A DNA stretch of 64,000 nucleotides from Closterium sp. Naga37s-1 (Eukaryota; Streptophyta; Zygnematophyceae; Desmidiales; Closteriaceae), in contig CANJKZ010000169.1 in the NCBI GenBank assembly GCA_947471745.1, positions 2,550,001 to 2,614,000 of the forward strand, given 5' to 3'. The notes under the pieces were generated by a model. The model was not told where the DNA came from, did not search any database, and worked only from the letters and a program-made list of their open reading frames with translations. Both the position numbers and the translations under genes were made by a program. Position 1 is the stretch's first letter; every line of letters starts with the position of its first letter. Below are positions 57,101 through 64,000 of this stretch, piece after piece.

Positions 57101-60100
57101 TACACGGTGAGTGTTTGGACCGGTGCCGCTGCAAATTGTTGCAATGTGTTGCTTGGTTTTCCCCCTTCCCTTCCCTGGCCCCCTTCCCTCTCCCGCTCAC
57201 CTCCTCTTCCCCCCTGCTCCATGGCTGTTCGTGCTTACGGTTTGGTGCTAGCTACATCCACAGAGGTGTGCTGCATAGGTGTGCTGCATAGGTGTGCTGC
57301 ATAGGTGTGCTGCATAGGTGTGCTGGATAGGTGTGCTCTCGTGATAAAGGTAACATTTTGAGACGTTTCAACCTGTTCGTGCTTACGGTTTGGTGCTAGC
57401 TAGCTACATCCAGAGAGGTGTGCTGGATAGGTGTGGTGTGCTATCCCGTTTGCTTAATCCCTTTTTGAGTCGACTAAAAAAAAAACAGAGAGGTGTGCTA
57501 CAAACTCTCGCCCTCACCTTTTGTGTGTCTCGACCATCCCCCTCTTGTGTCTCTCCCCAGGGCTACTCCTCCCTCTCAGTCGCCCTCGCTCTCCCCGCAG
57601 ACGGTCTTCTAGTGGCGTGTGAGAGGGTGCCGCACACGTTTGCAGTGGCCCAGCGGTTCTACGAGAAGGCAGGCGTGAAGCACAAGGTGCGTGTGACTTC
57701 AGTGAGGGCTCATGTTGTATTGATTGTAACAAGGGGTCCCGCACACGTTTGCAGTGGCGCAGCGGGTCTATGAGAAGACAGGCATGAAACACAAGGTGCG
57801 TGCATGTGACTCTAACGGGGGCTGCTGTAGCGAGTGAATACCCCGTGAAAGCTCAAGGTGTGCATGCGTGACTCTAGTGACGGCTGCTGCGTGATTGATG
57901 ATTGTAACAAGGGGTGAAGCACAAGGTGTGTATCCCATCGCCCACACGCCCCCAGGTGGACCCACAGCCAGGTGTCGCACAGGACATTCTGCGTTTTTGA
58001 AGCGTCTCAAAAATTCACATTTTACAGGTGTCGCAAAGGACATTCTGCAGCAGCTGCAACCTCTTCCTTTGCTCCAACCTCTTCCTTTTTAGTCGACCCA
58101 AAAACTGGACCCACGGCCAGGTGTCGCAGAAGACATTCTGCAGCAGCTGCAACCTCTTCCTTTGCTCCAACACGCACTTGCTTCCCTCCGTCCTTCTCTT
58201 GCTTGCCCCCACACGTCTCGCCCCACACCACCAGGTAGACCCGCGGTTAGGCCCGGCACAGGACACGCTGCAGCGCTTCCCGTTTCCCTGATTTTGCATT
58301 CCCCTTCCCTTCCTTTGCCCTTTCACGCCCCACACACCACCAGGTAGACCCGCGGATAGGCCCGGGACAGGACACGCTGCAGCGCTTCCCGTTTCCCTGA
58401 TTTTGCATTCCCCTTCCCTTCCTTTGCCCTTTCACGCCCCACACCACCAGGTAGACCCGCGGTTAGGCCCGGCACAGGACACGCTGCAGCGCTTCCCGTT
58501 TCCCTGATTTTGCATTCCCCTTCCCTTCCTTTGCCCTTTCACGCCCCACACACCACCAGGTAGACCCGCGGTTAGGCCCGGCACAGGACACGCTGCAGCA
58601 GCTGCTGGAGGAAGGGCAGGCAGGCAGGTGAGAGGCGGGCAGGCGGGCAGGTGAGAGGGGGGCAGGTGAGAGCAGAGGCATAGCCGTTTGCCACCAACTT
58701 CACATCATGAGACGAGTTACGTGGACAGCTGTGGCTAGCTGGTTTTGAGAGTTCTCAGCAACCAGCTGTGCCTCTTCTCAGCGAGGAGTCACATGGACGC
58801 ATTGTGTATAACCGTCATTATTAGGGGTCCGATAGCTTCGAATGTTTTCGTTTCTGAATGTTTATATATATGTATATGTCTATTTATATATATGTCTTTC
58901 CGAATGCAATCTTCTGTGTCAAGGTTTCACCACCACCACCACCACCACCACCACCACCACCACCACCACCACCACCACCACCACCACCACCACCACCACC
59001 ACCACCACCACCACCACCACCACCACCACCACCACCACCACCACCACCACCACCACCACCACCACTACCACCACCGTGTGTCACTGCCCAACTAATGCAT
59101 GGACACCTTGAGAATCGTCTCAAAAGTCACCCACTCCGTCCCGATTCTGCACGGATCATTGCAGCTTTGACTTTGCTTTTCTGGATGCGGACAAGCGCAT
59201 GTACCGAGAATACTACGAGCTGCTTCTCACTCTTGTGAGTTCGGTTTTCTGGGTTTATTTTCTGGGTTTATTTTCTGGGTTTATGCCACGCCTCAACAGA
59301 ACAACTAGAACCTCGCTGCAATCACTTGAGATGCGGACAAGCGGAGGTACCGAGAATACTAAGAGCTGCTGCTCACCCTTGTGAGTCCACTTCTGATTGA
59401 CCCAAAAAGCAAATGTACCGGGAAGACTATGAGGTGCTGTGCTGTGCACCCTTGTGAGTCGAGTTTTGTTAATGGATTCCACGCCTCAACATGACTATTG
59501 TTAGTTAACTCGAGCCTCAACGCAATCACTTGAGATGCGCGTCCATTTGTTTCTCGAGTTTGTACCATTCCCTGACCGATGCGGATCGGCTCCTTGAGCA
59601 CACTCTAATGACCACGTGTCTGCTGGAAAGATGGTTCTATTCCATGCATGCCTCTATTGGATGTTATGTTACCATGCCGCTATTGATGTCGTTGACCTGG
59701 CTGTGGATTTCGGTGATGTGTCAAATCAAATCTCACCTGTCGAATCTGGCTCATGTCCCGTCCCACAAACACCCCAATTCGCAATGGAGCTAGATGTGTC
59801 TCCATACATGCATGCCTCTATGGGATCCATACTACCAAGCTGCTAATGTCGTTGACCTGGTTTTGAGGCGCCTCAGAAGTTGTCCCGTCCCGCAAACACC
59901 CCAACTCACATGAAGCTGGATATGTCTCCATGCATGATGCATGCCTCTATGGGATCCATGCTACCAATCTGCTAATGACTTTGCTAATGCATCACATGCT
60001 CAATGAGACCGATAATCCAAAATATCCGAATAATTCTATTATTCCTCATCGCAACCCTGCTATCCTCCCTCACACATGCCCGTCTTGCTTCCAGTTGAGG

Positions 60101-60262
60101 CCGGGAGGACTTCTGGTGGTTGACAACGTGCTGTGGCATGGCCAGCTGGCTGATCCTCAGGTGAGTCTCCAGGTGATTTCATCAATTCATCTGCTGTGTA
60201 AAAGTTTTCTAACTCTTGTGATCTCAGGTGAAAAGCTGCCAACATGTCAATGGCACTTGAGC

Positions 60263-60353
<91 letters not shown>

Positions 60354-60915
60354 GTGGTCAATGTCACTCTTGCTCCTTCGGCCACCTGGCCTCATGGGGC
60401 ATGCCCATTGCTCCCTGCTGCTCTCCTCCTTGCTGTTTGGTGCTCCTCCTGGCGTTTTAATGGCATGTCAAGAAGAAGAATGCTTTTAACGCGGCTCACA
60501 GACTCAGATGTACATGAAAGGATGACATGATGCTCTTTTCCGTTGTGCTGGTTCATTGGTGGAAGGCATTTGTTTTCCCTGCATAAAAAGCACGCACACT
60601 ATTGTTTGCAACTATATTCTACTCTCAGGTGACTGACCGCAAGACGGAATACCTCAGGGCCTTCAACAAATTCATTCGTGATGATCCTCGCATCCATCAT
60701 AGCATTGTAAGTGAAAGTGGAATGGAGTGTGAAATCCGTGGCACTTCCCGTGCTTGTTTGTATCACTTTCTCGTACCATTCTGCATGGTGATTGTGTGTT
60801 CTTACTCTTGTCACATGCCTGATCGAATTCCTTGTTGCGCCAGTATTGATTCCACTCGTCTTGCTTCTTGCAGGTGCCTGTTGGAGATGGCGTGGCATTA
60901 TGTCAAAAACTATAA
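51150..60915 (+). CDS. Class I SAM-dependent O-methyltransferase (CCoAOMT-like), 9 exons, probably plastid-targeted
   Basis: Exons: 51150-51539, 51978-52031 (or its twin 52111-52164), 56657-56740, 57561-57686, 58560-58627, 59165-59234, 60095-60160, 60629-60706, 60874-60915. All have GT/AG borders and join in frame to about 325 aa. It is a cation-dependent O-methyltransferase of the caffeoyl-CoA OMT family: helix (VYQYILEHTREPE), SAM-binding loop across exons 3-4 (ELGVYT-GYSSLSVALALP), metal ligands in FDFAFLDADK and VVDNVLW, and the C-terminus VPVGDGVALCQKL. The first ~95 residues are Ser/Ala/Arg-rich without acids, like a plastid transit peptide; family members are usually about 240 aa. The start is the first ATG in the open exon-1 frame. 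Substrate cannot be told. Introns hold two hAT elements and many extra exon copies. Exon order and motifs are firm; the transit peptide is inference. Confidence 0.9.
51978..52164 (+). repeat. Exon 2 of the O-methyltransferase gene, present twice
   Basis: Two 54-bp copies (51978-52031 and 52111-52164), each with its own AG acceptor and GTGAGG donor. They encode ILAELRRKTATMIGKEMQ and the same with RE for RK. The unit of 133 bp includes downstream intron sequence (CCGATATA, TATAAGCAGG). Both copies are phase 0, so use of either or both keeps the frame. Confidence 0.9.
52336..52410. repeat. Pyrimidine-rich pentanucleotide array in intron 2
   Basis: CTCCC units change stepwise into ATCCC units and then ACCCC units along the array. 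Confidence 0.85.
52818..55694 (+). mobile_element. Complete hAT DNA transposon in intron 2
   Basis: 2877-bp element with perfect 17-bp terminal inverted repeats (CTACGTTGGAAAATACG at the left, its complement at the right) and an 8-bp target duplication GCCTGCCT (52810-52817, 55695-55702). Subterminal regions carry many GCGTAT/ATACGC motifs (52840-52895, 55590-55675), the usual transposase-binding arrangement. It holds one intact transposase frame. It sits between copies 3 and 4 of the exon-3 array; removing it with one target copy restores a normal array unit. All features indicate a recent, potentially autonomous insertion. Confidence 0.95.
53249..55426 (+). CDS. hAT-family transposase
   Basis: A single 725-aa frame without introns, starting at an ATG after a stop-rich leader. 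The N-terminal BED-type zinc finger (CKFCGFKFEGGTTRCAVHL, about residues 53-72) binds DNA. The RNase H-like region of DUF659 type has SDMMTDRCGRPQ (about 228-240) and VCTDGGSNYASAARKI (about 285-300), giving the two catalytic Asp candidates. The C-terminal dimerisation region follows (STEYPELATLACRVLTQPVS, then ASPCERGWAQW, about 610-640) with the conserved Glu. The tail is acidic. Length is within the family range. The frame is intact and lies between matching terminal repeats, so this is a transposon gene and not a domesticated host gene. Confidence 0.93.
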   Translation: MASNSTPPSATSNVASVHASSSAINTQPVEAGFSNPILKHFLIPPHTKGNPKLCKFCGFKFEGGTTRCAVHLAKWKGQDGRPVRLCKDASPEVREEVRAMYENKEENKSMKRGAAAAALDSVLGAVTGCAEKKGKITDFFGDEATCAKEDADNALCLMIAALKLPERIVDDPVFRYAVQCFAHAGPGYVPPKRRYIGGAGLKKVRQKMEVALAPVAASWKRDGLTVSSDMMTDRCGRPQANVLLVNDSGAVFEQAVDCNMESKTGGYIASLLRPVIDKVGPENVVAVCTDGGSNYASAARKIAGTWPHIEHVPCATHVLDLLMEDVGKMGWAKGLVEKGGEMITFVRNHHFTRAYMKKVGGKQVLKPAGTRFGTQYIAMARLCEVRSGLAAMVLSDEWKVWAAGDKDRKTAADKFRAAVMDEEWWGVAAFFTSLMEVPFKAMRATDSSAKGMMGKMYDIMLQLTEDINDKLDDAGDFLTRAERADITKIVKDRWDNSLACPMHVVGRILNPANQVEGIFRNDVECTRVFKDYIERHYDNVTFRRGKDGAPRRASLVLQEALLAYINMEGSFGKPGAITAREAVKKGEMSMVQWWSWHSTEYPELATLACRVLTQPVSASPCERGWAQWEGVHTARRNRLGFAKCADLVYIAHNWNVVRNWYNKDGGSTVVPGNIPHAPIPRGYNMDEEEDDLMGAEGDDAVLADEYGEGVVVEKPRKEIGFGEAC
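55789..56446. mobile_element. Non-autonomous hAT element, 658 bp
   Basis: Terminal inverted repeats CTTAGTGGGAATATACGCT / complement, with 8-bp target duplication CATTCACC (55781-55788, 56447-56454). The ends match those of the 2877-bp element at 13 of 17 positions, the subterminal parts are full of GCGTATA/TATACGC, and both share a CCCGGGCAGCC block near the ends. There is no transposase frame. It is inserted in the tail of exon-3 copy 4 and was probably mobilised by the larger element or a close relative. Confidence 0.9.
56763..56802. repeat. Four 10-bp units GGTGTGCTGC in intron 3
   Basis: Exact tandem repeat directly downstream of exon 3. Confidence 0.85.
57262..57340. repeat. 13-bp tandem repeat AGGTGTGCTGCAT in intron 3
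   Basis: About six units, the last diverged; a second, shorter GAGAGGTGTGCTGGATAGG cluster follows near 57415. Confidence 0.8.
57734..57925 (+). repeat. Two partial copies of the end of exon 4
   Basis: 57734-57795 repeats the last ~62 bases of exon 4 (VPHTFAVAQRVYEKTGMKHK) with its GTGCGT donor. 57913-57925 repeats only the last ~13 bases (VKHK) plus a GTGTGT. Both lie in intron 4, just after the real exon end at 57686. Neither has an acceptor, so they should not be spliced in as exons. Confidence 0.8.
57956..58627 (+). repeat. Array of exon 5 copies (seven, last one complete)
   Basis: Starts at 57956, 58027, 58107, 58235, 58344, 58451 and 58560. The first three are diverged (VDPQPGVAQDIL type). 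The next three read VDPRLGPAQDTLQ and then run into a shared TTCCCGTTTCCCTGATTTTG intron tail, at spacings of 109, 107 and 109 bp. Only the last (58560-58627) continues to QLLEEGQAG with a GTGAGA donor. Most keep a CAG acceptor. Confidence 0.9.
58928..59075. repeat. (CAC)n microsatellite in intron 5
   Basis: About 49 CAC triplets with a single CTA-type interruption near 59065. Open frames across it read as poly-His, poly-Thr, poly-Pro or poly-Gly and are artefacts. Confidence 0.97.
59330..59453 (+). repeat. Two partial copies of the end of exon 6
   Basis: 59330-59380 and 59409-59453 repeat the last ~45-50 bases of exon 6 (ATGCGGACAAGCG..., ATGTACCG...), each followed by TTGTGAGT as at the true donor (59235). 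Both are decayed and lack an acceptor. The intron downstream (CACGCCTCAAC ... GCAATCACTTGAGATGCG) is repeated with them. Confidence 0.8.
59641..59980. repeat. Three-copy intronic repeat in intron 6
   Basis: Units near 59641, 59801 and 59926 share CATGCATGCCTCTATGGGAT, TACCA..CTGCTAATG and GTTGACCTGG; the spacers share TCCCGCAAACACCCCAA. Confidence 0.75.
60262..60353. repeat. (CCATGC)n hexanucleotide array in intron 7
   Basis: About 15 perfect units. Open frames across it (Met-Pro, His-Ala, Cys-Pro) are artefacts. Confidence 0.95.
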
Positions 60916-61328
60916 CTCCGTTGTGTACATTTTATTTTAATACTGCATTGCAGTACTTGTCCCTCTAAACCACCAGTCATTGTGTACTCGACATTATCCC
61001 GTAAACCTCCGCAAACCCCTCGCCCACTTTGTTGCCTGCTCCTAAAACCTCGACAATCCTAGCACTCAGCTCATAATGCATAACAACATTTCACGCTTGC
61101 ATCGTCGCCGTCTTTTCCGCAGCCATCCGCGCTGCGCGACACGTCCTAGACGCAGCAGCGGCTAGCTTCTCTCGCTACAAGTCCTTGAGCGTTACAGCCG
61201 GAGTGGGCAGCGTAACACAGGTGTTTTCGCGCTTAGGCCTCACGTAAGGAGGGAGTGGATTGGAAGCCGGGGGTAGTGCTATGCCGCGAGTGTAACCATT
61301 TCAGCAGTAACCGCATTTCCATTTTCGC
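60916..61328. other. Spacer between O-methyltransferase and tRNA methyltransferase genes
   Basis: Holds the 3' flank of the first gene and upstream region of the next, which are in tandem. No repeat or RNA gene seen. Confidence 0.4.
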
Positions 61329-61329
61329 C

Positions 61330-61611
61330 ATGGGATTCGCCGCGGCGGCTTCGATAGCCGCAACAAGACCATCCCTTGTCCTCCGATGCCGCAATGCGAG
61401 TAGTATCCCCGTTATAAGGCCGTCGCAATCTCTTCTCATCCAACTGCCCACGTGGCGATCGTTAGCCTCTCCGCGACCCGAGACGTTCGATCCGCCCAAC
61501 GGACCGCGTAGCCTCTCAGCCAGCCGCGAGTTTCGCAACTCAGCTCGCTGCGAGTTTCGTGACTCCCGAAGAAGGCTTTTCAAGTTCCATTCACTCCCAA
61601 CTTACCTCTGA
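61330..61611 (+). other. Short frame with transit-peptide-like sequence upstream of trmB
   Basis: From the ATG at 61330 (MGFAAAASIAATRPSLVLRC) a 93-residue frame, rich in Ser, Ala and Arg and poor in acids until its end, stops 18 bases before the trmB frame opens. It may encode a targeting sequence joined to trmB by an intron I cannot place with confidence, or be a leader frame. Confidence 0.35.
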
Positions 61612-61628
61612 CCAGACAGTCGAATCCA

Positions 61629-63272
61629 ATGCTGTCTAGACTGGTTAGTTCGTCACATATTAGTCTCGCAGCTATTGTGCCGTCAGCGCAGGACGCGGAG
61701 GTGGTTACCAGTGGAGAGAACGACAAAGGTGCCCGCCCAACGGGAGCTGAGGAGAGGGGAAGTGTGGAAGGGACAGTGACAATGGCGGCGAACGAGGGAC
61801 GGGAAGGGGGAAACGGTAGAGAGCACGGCGAGGGAATCGATGGGGTGGGAGGAGGAGCTGAGAGAGATAATCTGAGGGCCAAGCGCAGGAATAGACGAGC
61901 AGAGAAAAAATCAAGAAAGGCGGAGGCAACTGAGTCAACGGAATCAACGGAGTCAACTCCTAGGGGCGTGTCCGAGTGGCGCACGCGCCCGCTCGTCCCG
62001 CACGGTGCGTCCCAGTGGCCGCAGATCCAATCCCTTGCCGCCACGTCAGCAGGCGCCAGCCTGTCAATCGACGCGATCTTCGCCGCCCTCGGCCTCCCGC
62101 CACTCGCGGACGGCCATCCGCAGCTGCCGGTGCGCGTTCGGCAGCACGTGAACCCCTTAAAGACGTCTCTAATGGCGCCGCCGCCGCCCGTGGACTGGGC
62201 GGCAGTGTATGAGGACCCGTCGCTTCCGCTGGTGGTGGACGTTGGGTCGGCAAGTGGGCGGCTGGTTTTGGCGCTTGCTGTGAGGGACTGGCGCTGGCGC
62301 GAGAGGCTGCGAGGGGGGGAGGAAAGAGGGCAGGAAGGAGAGGTGGGAGGAGGGGAGACACAAGGAGTGGAAGCAGAGGCAAATGGGGGGTTGGAACGAT
62401 CGTCCACATCAGTACACCCATCACCAGCAGCTGCACCGTCTCCGTCGTTCCTCCCCTCCCCGCCGCTCAACTTCCTGGGCTTTGAGATCCGCGACAAGCT
62501 TGTGCAGCGCGCCGACACGTGGCGCCGCCAGCTGGCGCTGCGCAACGCGCACTTCGTCGTCGCCAACGCCACGTCAGCACTCGAATCCGTGCTGGCAACC
62601 TACCCGGGACCACTCGTGGCCGTTTCCATTCTCTGCCCTGACCCACACTTTAAGAATAAGCACAGGAAGCGGCGGGTGGTGCAGCGGGGATTGGTCGAGG
62701 CGATTGGGCGGGTGTTGGTGCCAGGTGGACACGTGTTTGTGGAGTCTGACGTGGAAGAGGTGGCTGCTGACATGTACTGGCAGTTTGCTGATTACAGGAG
62801 GGGAGGAGGGGAGGGGGGTGGTACGATCTTGGAGGGTGGGGATGACAGTGGGAGAGGTGAGGTTGGGAGGGAGGAGAGTGAGGGTGAGAGTGAGAGTGAG
62901 GGAGTGGGGAATGCGACCGAGGAGTGTGAGAGTGCGGGAGTGCGGAGTGTGAACGACAGTGAATGTGTGCCAAGGTTTATTCCAAGCAACTTTGTTGCGG
63001 CAGGAGGTGTGAGTTGGGAGGAAGGAGAGGGGAGTGTGTGGCAGGAGTTGGCAAGTGGAGAGAGGGCAGAAGAGGGGAACGCAGGGGAGGGGGTTGCAGG
63101 GGAGGGGAGTGCAGGGGAGGGGGTTGCAGGGGAGGGGAGTGCAGAGGAGGGCAGAGTAGGGGCGGGAGTAAGGTGGCTGGATTACAACCCCCTGGGAATG
63201 CCGAGTGAGAGGGAGGTGGTGGTGCTGCTGCAGGGCTCACCCATGTATCGTGCTCACTTCGTCAAGCAGTAG
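61629..63272 (+). CDS. trmB: tRNA (guanine-N7)-methyltransferase, TrmB family, plant plastid-like form
   Basis: Single-exon frame of 547 aa. The enzyme transfers methyl from SAM to N7 of G46 in tRNA. Visible motifs: RVRQHVNPL (about 158), SAM loop LVVDVGSASGRLVLALA (about 197), FLGFEIRDKLVQRA, NAHFVVANA, the signature LCPDPHFKNKHRKRRVVQ (about 336) with VPGGHVFVESDVEEVA, and the C-terminal W-L-D-Y-NPLGMPSEREVV ... YRAHFVKQ. This order matches plant plastid TrmB homologues as I remember them. Two inserts are unusual: an acidic Gly/Glu stretch after the SAM loop and a long Ser/Glu/Gly tract before the C-terminus with EGVAGEGSAG repeats (about 485-515). The N-terminal 110 residues are charged and low in complexity. 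Start is the first ATG of the frame; a longer start through the upstream 61330 frame is possible. Confidence 0.9.
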   Translation: MLSRLVSSSHISLAAIVPSAQDAEVVTSGENDKGARPTGAEERGSVEGTVTMAANEGREGGNGREHGEGIDGVGGGAERDNLRAKRRNRRAEKKSRKAEATESTESTESTPRGVSEWRTRPLVPHGASQWPQIQSLAATSAGASLSIDAIFAALGLPPLADGHPQLPVRVRQHVNPLKTSLMAPPPPVDWAAVYEDPSLPLVVDVGSASGRLVLALAVRDWRWRERLRGGEERGQEGEVGGGETQGVEAEANGGLERSSTSVHPSPAAAPSPSFLPSPPLNFLGFEIRDKLVQRADTWRRQLALRNAHFVVANATSALESVLATYPGPLVAVSILCPDPHFKNKHRKRRVVQRGLVEAIGRVLVPGGHVFVESDVEEVAADMYWQFADYRRGGGEGGGTILEGGDDSGRGEVGREESEGESESEGVGNATEECESAGVRSVNDSECVPRFIPSNFVAAGGVSWEEGEGSVWQELASGERAEEGNAGEGVAGEGSAGEGVAGEGSAEEGRVGAGVRWLDYNPLGMPSEREVVVLLQGSPMYRAHFVKQ

Positions 63273-63329
63273 CCAGCTAGGTTTCTTCACAATCAAGAGA
63301 TGAGTTTTCTCAGGCAGTTCGGAAATTGC

Positions 63330-63528
63330 ATATCCCTGGGTGGAGTGGAGTGGGGTGCCAAGCGAGAGGGAGGTGGTGGTGCTGCTGCAGGGCTCGCCCA
63401 TGTACCGCGCTCTCTTTGTCAAGCAGTAGGCAGCTAGGCTCCTAGCAGCAGGCGTGTATTGTTACATACCATACACCTGCCTGCTGCAGGGCTCGCCCTT
63501 GTACCGCGCTCTCTTTGTCAAGCAGTAG
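63330..63528 (+). repeat. Two extra copies of the 3' end of trmB
   Basis: 63330-63429 repeats the last ~90 bases of the gene (PSEREVVVLLQGSPMYRALFVKQ then TAG); 63481-63528 repeats the last ~48 bases with the same stop. Both extra copies share CGCGCTCTCTTTGTCAAGCA and differ from the gene (CACTTCGTCAAGCA), so they are closer to each other than to it. Confidence 0.88.
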
Positions 63529-63719
63529 AGCAAGGAGGCTCCCTCCTTGGCAGATGTGTCGTGCTGTCTTTGACACACTAGGCTGGGCTAGGCTAGGCTC
63601 CTTGCATGTTTTTGCCCATATCACGCCTGCTGCTGTGCTTGTGCAGTATTGCGCCCGATTTTCCGAGCAATGAACTTCCTTTCTGTCTCTTCAATCAAGG
63701 GATGGGAGGAGGGGGGAAG

Positions 63720-64000
63720 TGTCAAATGTTAATGTTATGATAGGCTGCAGTGAGGTACTCCCTAGAGAGTATAGCTTTTGTAGGATTCCTATTTGTACCC
63801 TTGCAAACCCTAATTCCAACCATTCCGTTGCATTCTACTCTTGAGATGATATCATAGTAGGTTCGAGTTCCTTAGCCCTAGCCTAGCCTTAGCCTAGCCC
63901 TAGCGCCCTCCGCGCCCACGCGCCCTCCGCGTCTTAGCGCCCTCCGCGCCTTAGCGCCCTCCGTGCCCTCCGTGCCCTCCGCGCCCTCCGCACGTTCGTG
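63720..64000 (+). mobile_element. Copia element H, 5' end only (cut by window edge)
   Basis: LTR 63720-63846 (127 bp, TGTCAAATG start, CTTGAGA end) is followed by a primer-site-like TGATATCATAGTAGG and a GC-rich leader with GCGCCCTCCGCGCCTTA units (63890-64000). LTR and primer site are closest to those of element D. The rest is outside the window. Confidence 0.8.

Noticed and set aside
57956-58627. CRISPR-like array (regular repeats, about 108 bp spacing)
   Set aside because: The repeated unit is an exon start with splice acceptor, the spacers are also repeated, and the context is a eukaryotic gene.
58884-59238. Poly-His, poly-Thr, poly-Pro and poly-Gly proteins
   Set aside because: Frames through a (CAC)n microsatellite inside intron 5.
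60060-60530. Met-Pro, His-Ala and Cys-Pro repeat proteins
   Set aside because: Frames through a (CCATGC)n array inside intron 7.
61580-62572. 330-aa frame antisense to trmB
   Set aside because: No domain; the plus-strand frame has clear TrmB motifs.
1-64000. tRNA, rRNA or small RNA genes
   Set aside because: I looked for tRNA-like arms and conserved rRNA stretches and saw none; primer sites of LTR elements are only short tRNA complements.

Overview
The window looks like nuclear DNA of a green plant-lineage eukaryote. Evidence is the spliced, intron-rich genes of plant type (a LURP-one-related gene, an O-methyltransferase with a plastid-type N-terminal extension, a tRNA m7G methyltransferase of the plastid-like plant form, a CNOT10-like gene) set among dense Ty1/Copia and Ty3/Gypsy LTR elements with plant-style initiator-Met primer sites. 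A streptophyte alga or bryophyte-grade plant fits best, but the species is an inference I cannot confirm.

Layout. 1-15.2 kb: short-LTR Copia elements: a partial copy at the left edge (A, minus), a whole-looking copy with identical LTRs and a CTATT target duplication (B, 2179-9674), an isolated LTR remnant, and a decayed relative (10.6-15.2 kb). 15.3-34.4 kb: an old Copia element (E) split by two later insertions, a young Copia with 819-bp LTRs (C, 19594-26076) and an older short-LTR Copia on the minus strand (D, 27329-33982). 34.6-36.1 kb: a four-exon LURP-one-related gene, minus strand. 36.8-48.3 kb: a Ty3/Gypsy element (F) with 338/354-bp LTRs and target duplication CAAAT, holding a minus-strand Copia (G). 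48.6-63.5 kb: a gene island with a 5'-incomplete CNOT10-like gene (minus), a nine-exon class I O-methyltransferase gene (51150-60915, plus) and a TrmB-type tRNA methyltransferase (61629-63272, plus). At 63.7 kb another short-LTR Copia (H) runs off the right edge.

The most unusual structure is in the gene island. Exons 2, 3, 4, 5 and 6 of the O-methyltransferase gene each have extra whole or partial copies, with an adjacent splice site, lying next to the functional exon (six copies of exon 3, several of exon 5). The end of the TrmB gene is likewise present three times. Two hAT transposons sit inside the exon-3 array: an intact 2877-bp element with transposase, perfect 17-bp terminal inverted repeats and 8-bp target duplication GCCTGCCT, and a related 658-bp non-autonomous copy with target duplication CATTCACC. 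The copies look like serial small segmental duplications that carried exon edges with them.

The genes do not form a pathway. The LTR block shows successive waves of insertion. By-eye LTR differences are 0/135 (B), 1/819 (C), 3 substitutions plus one 16-bp indel (F) and 8/126 (D), so B and C are recent. No tRNA, rRNA or CRISPR features were seen.
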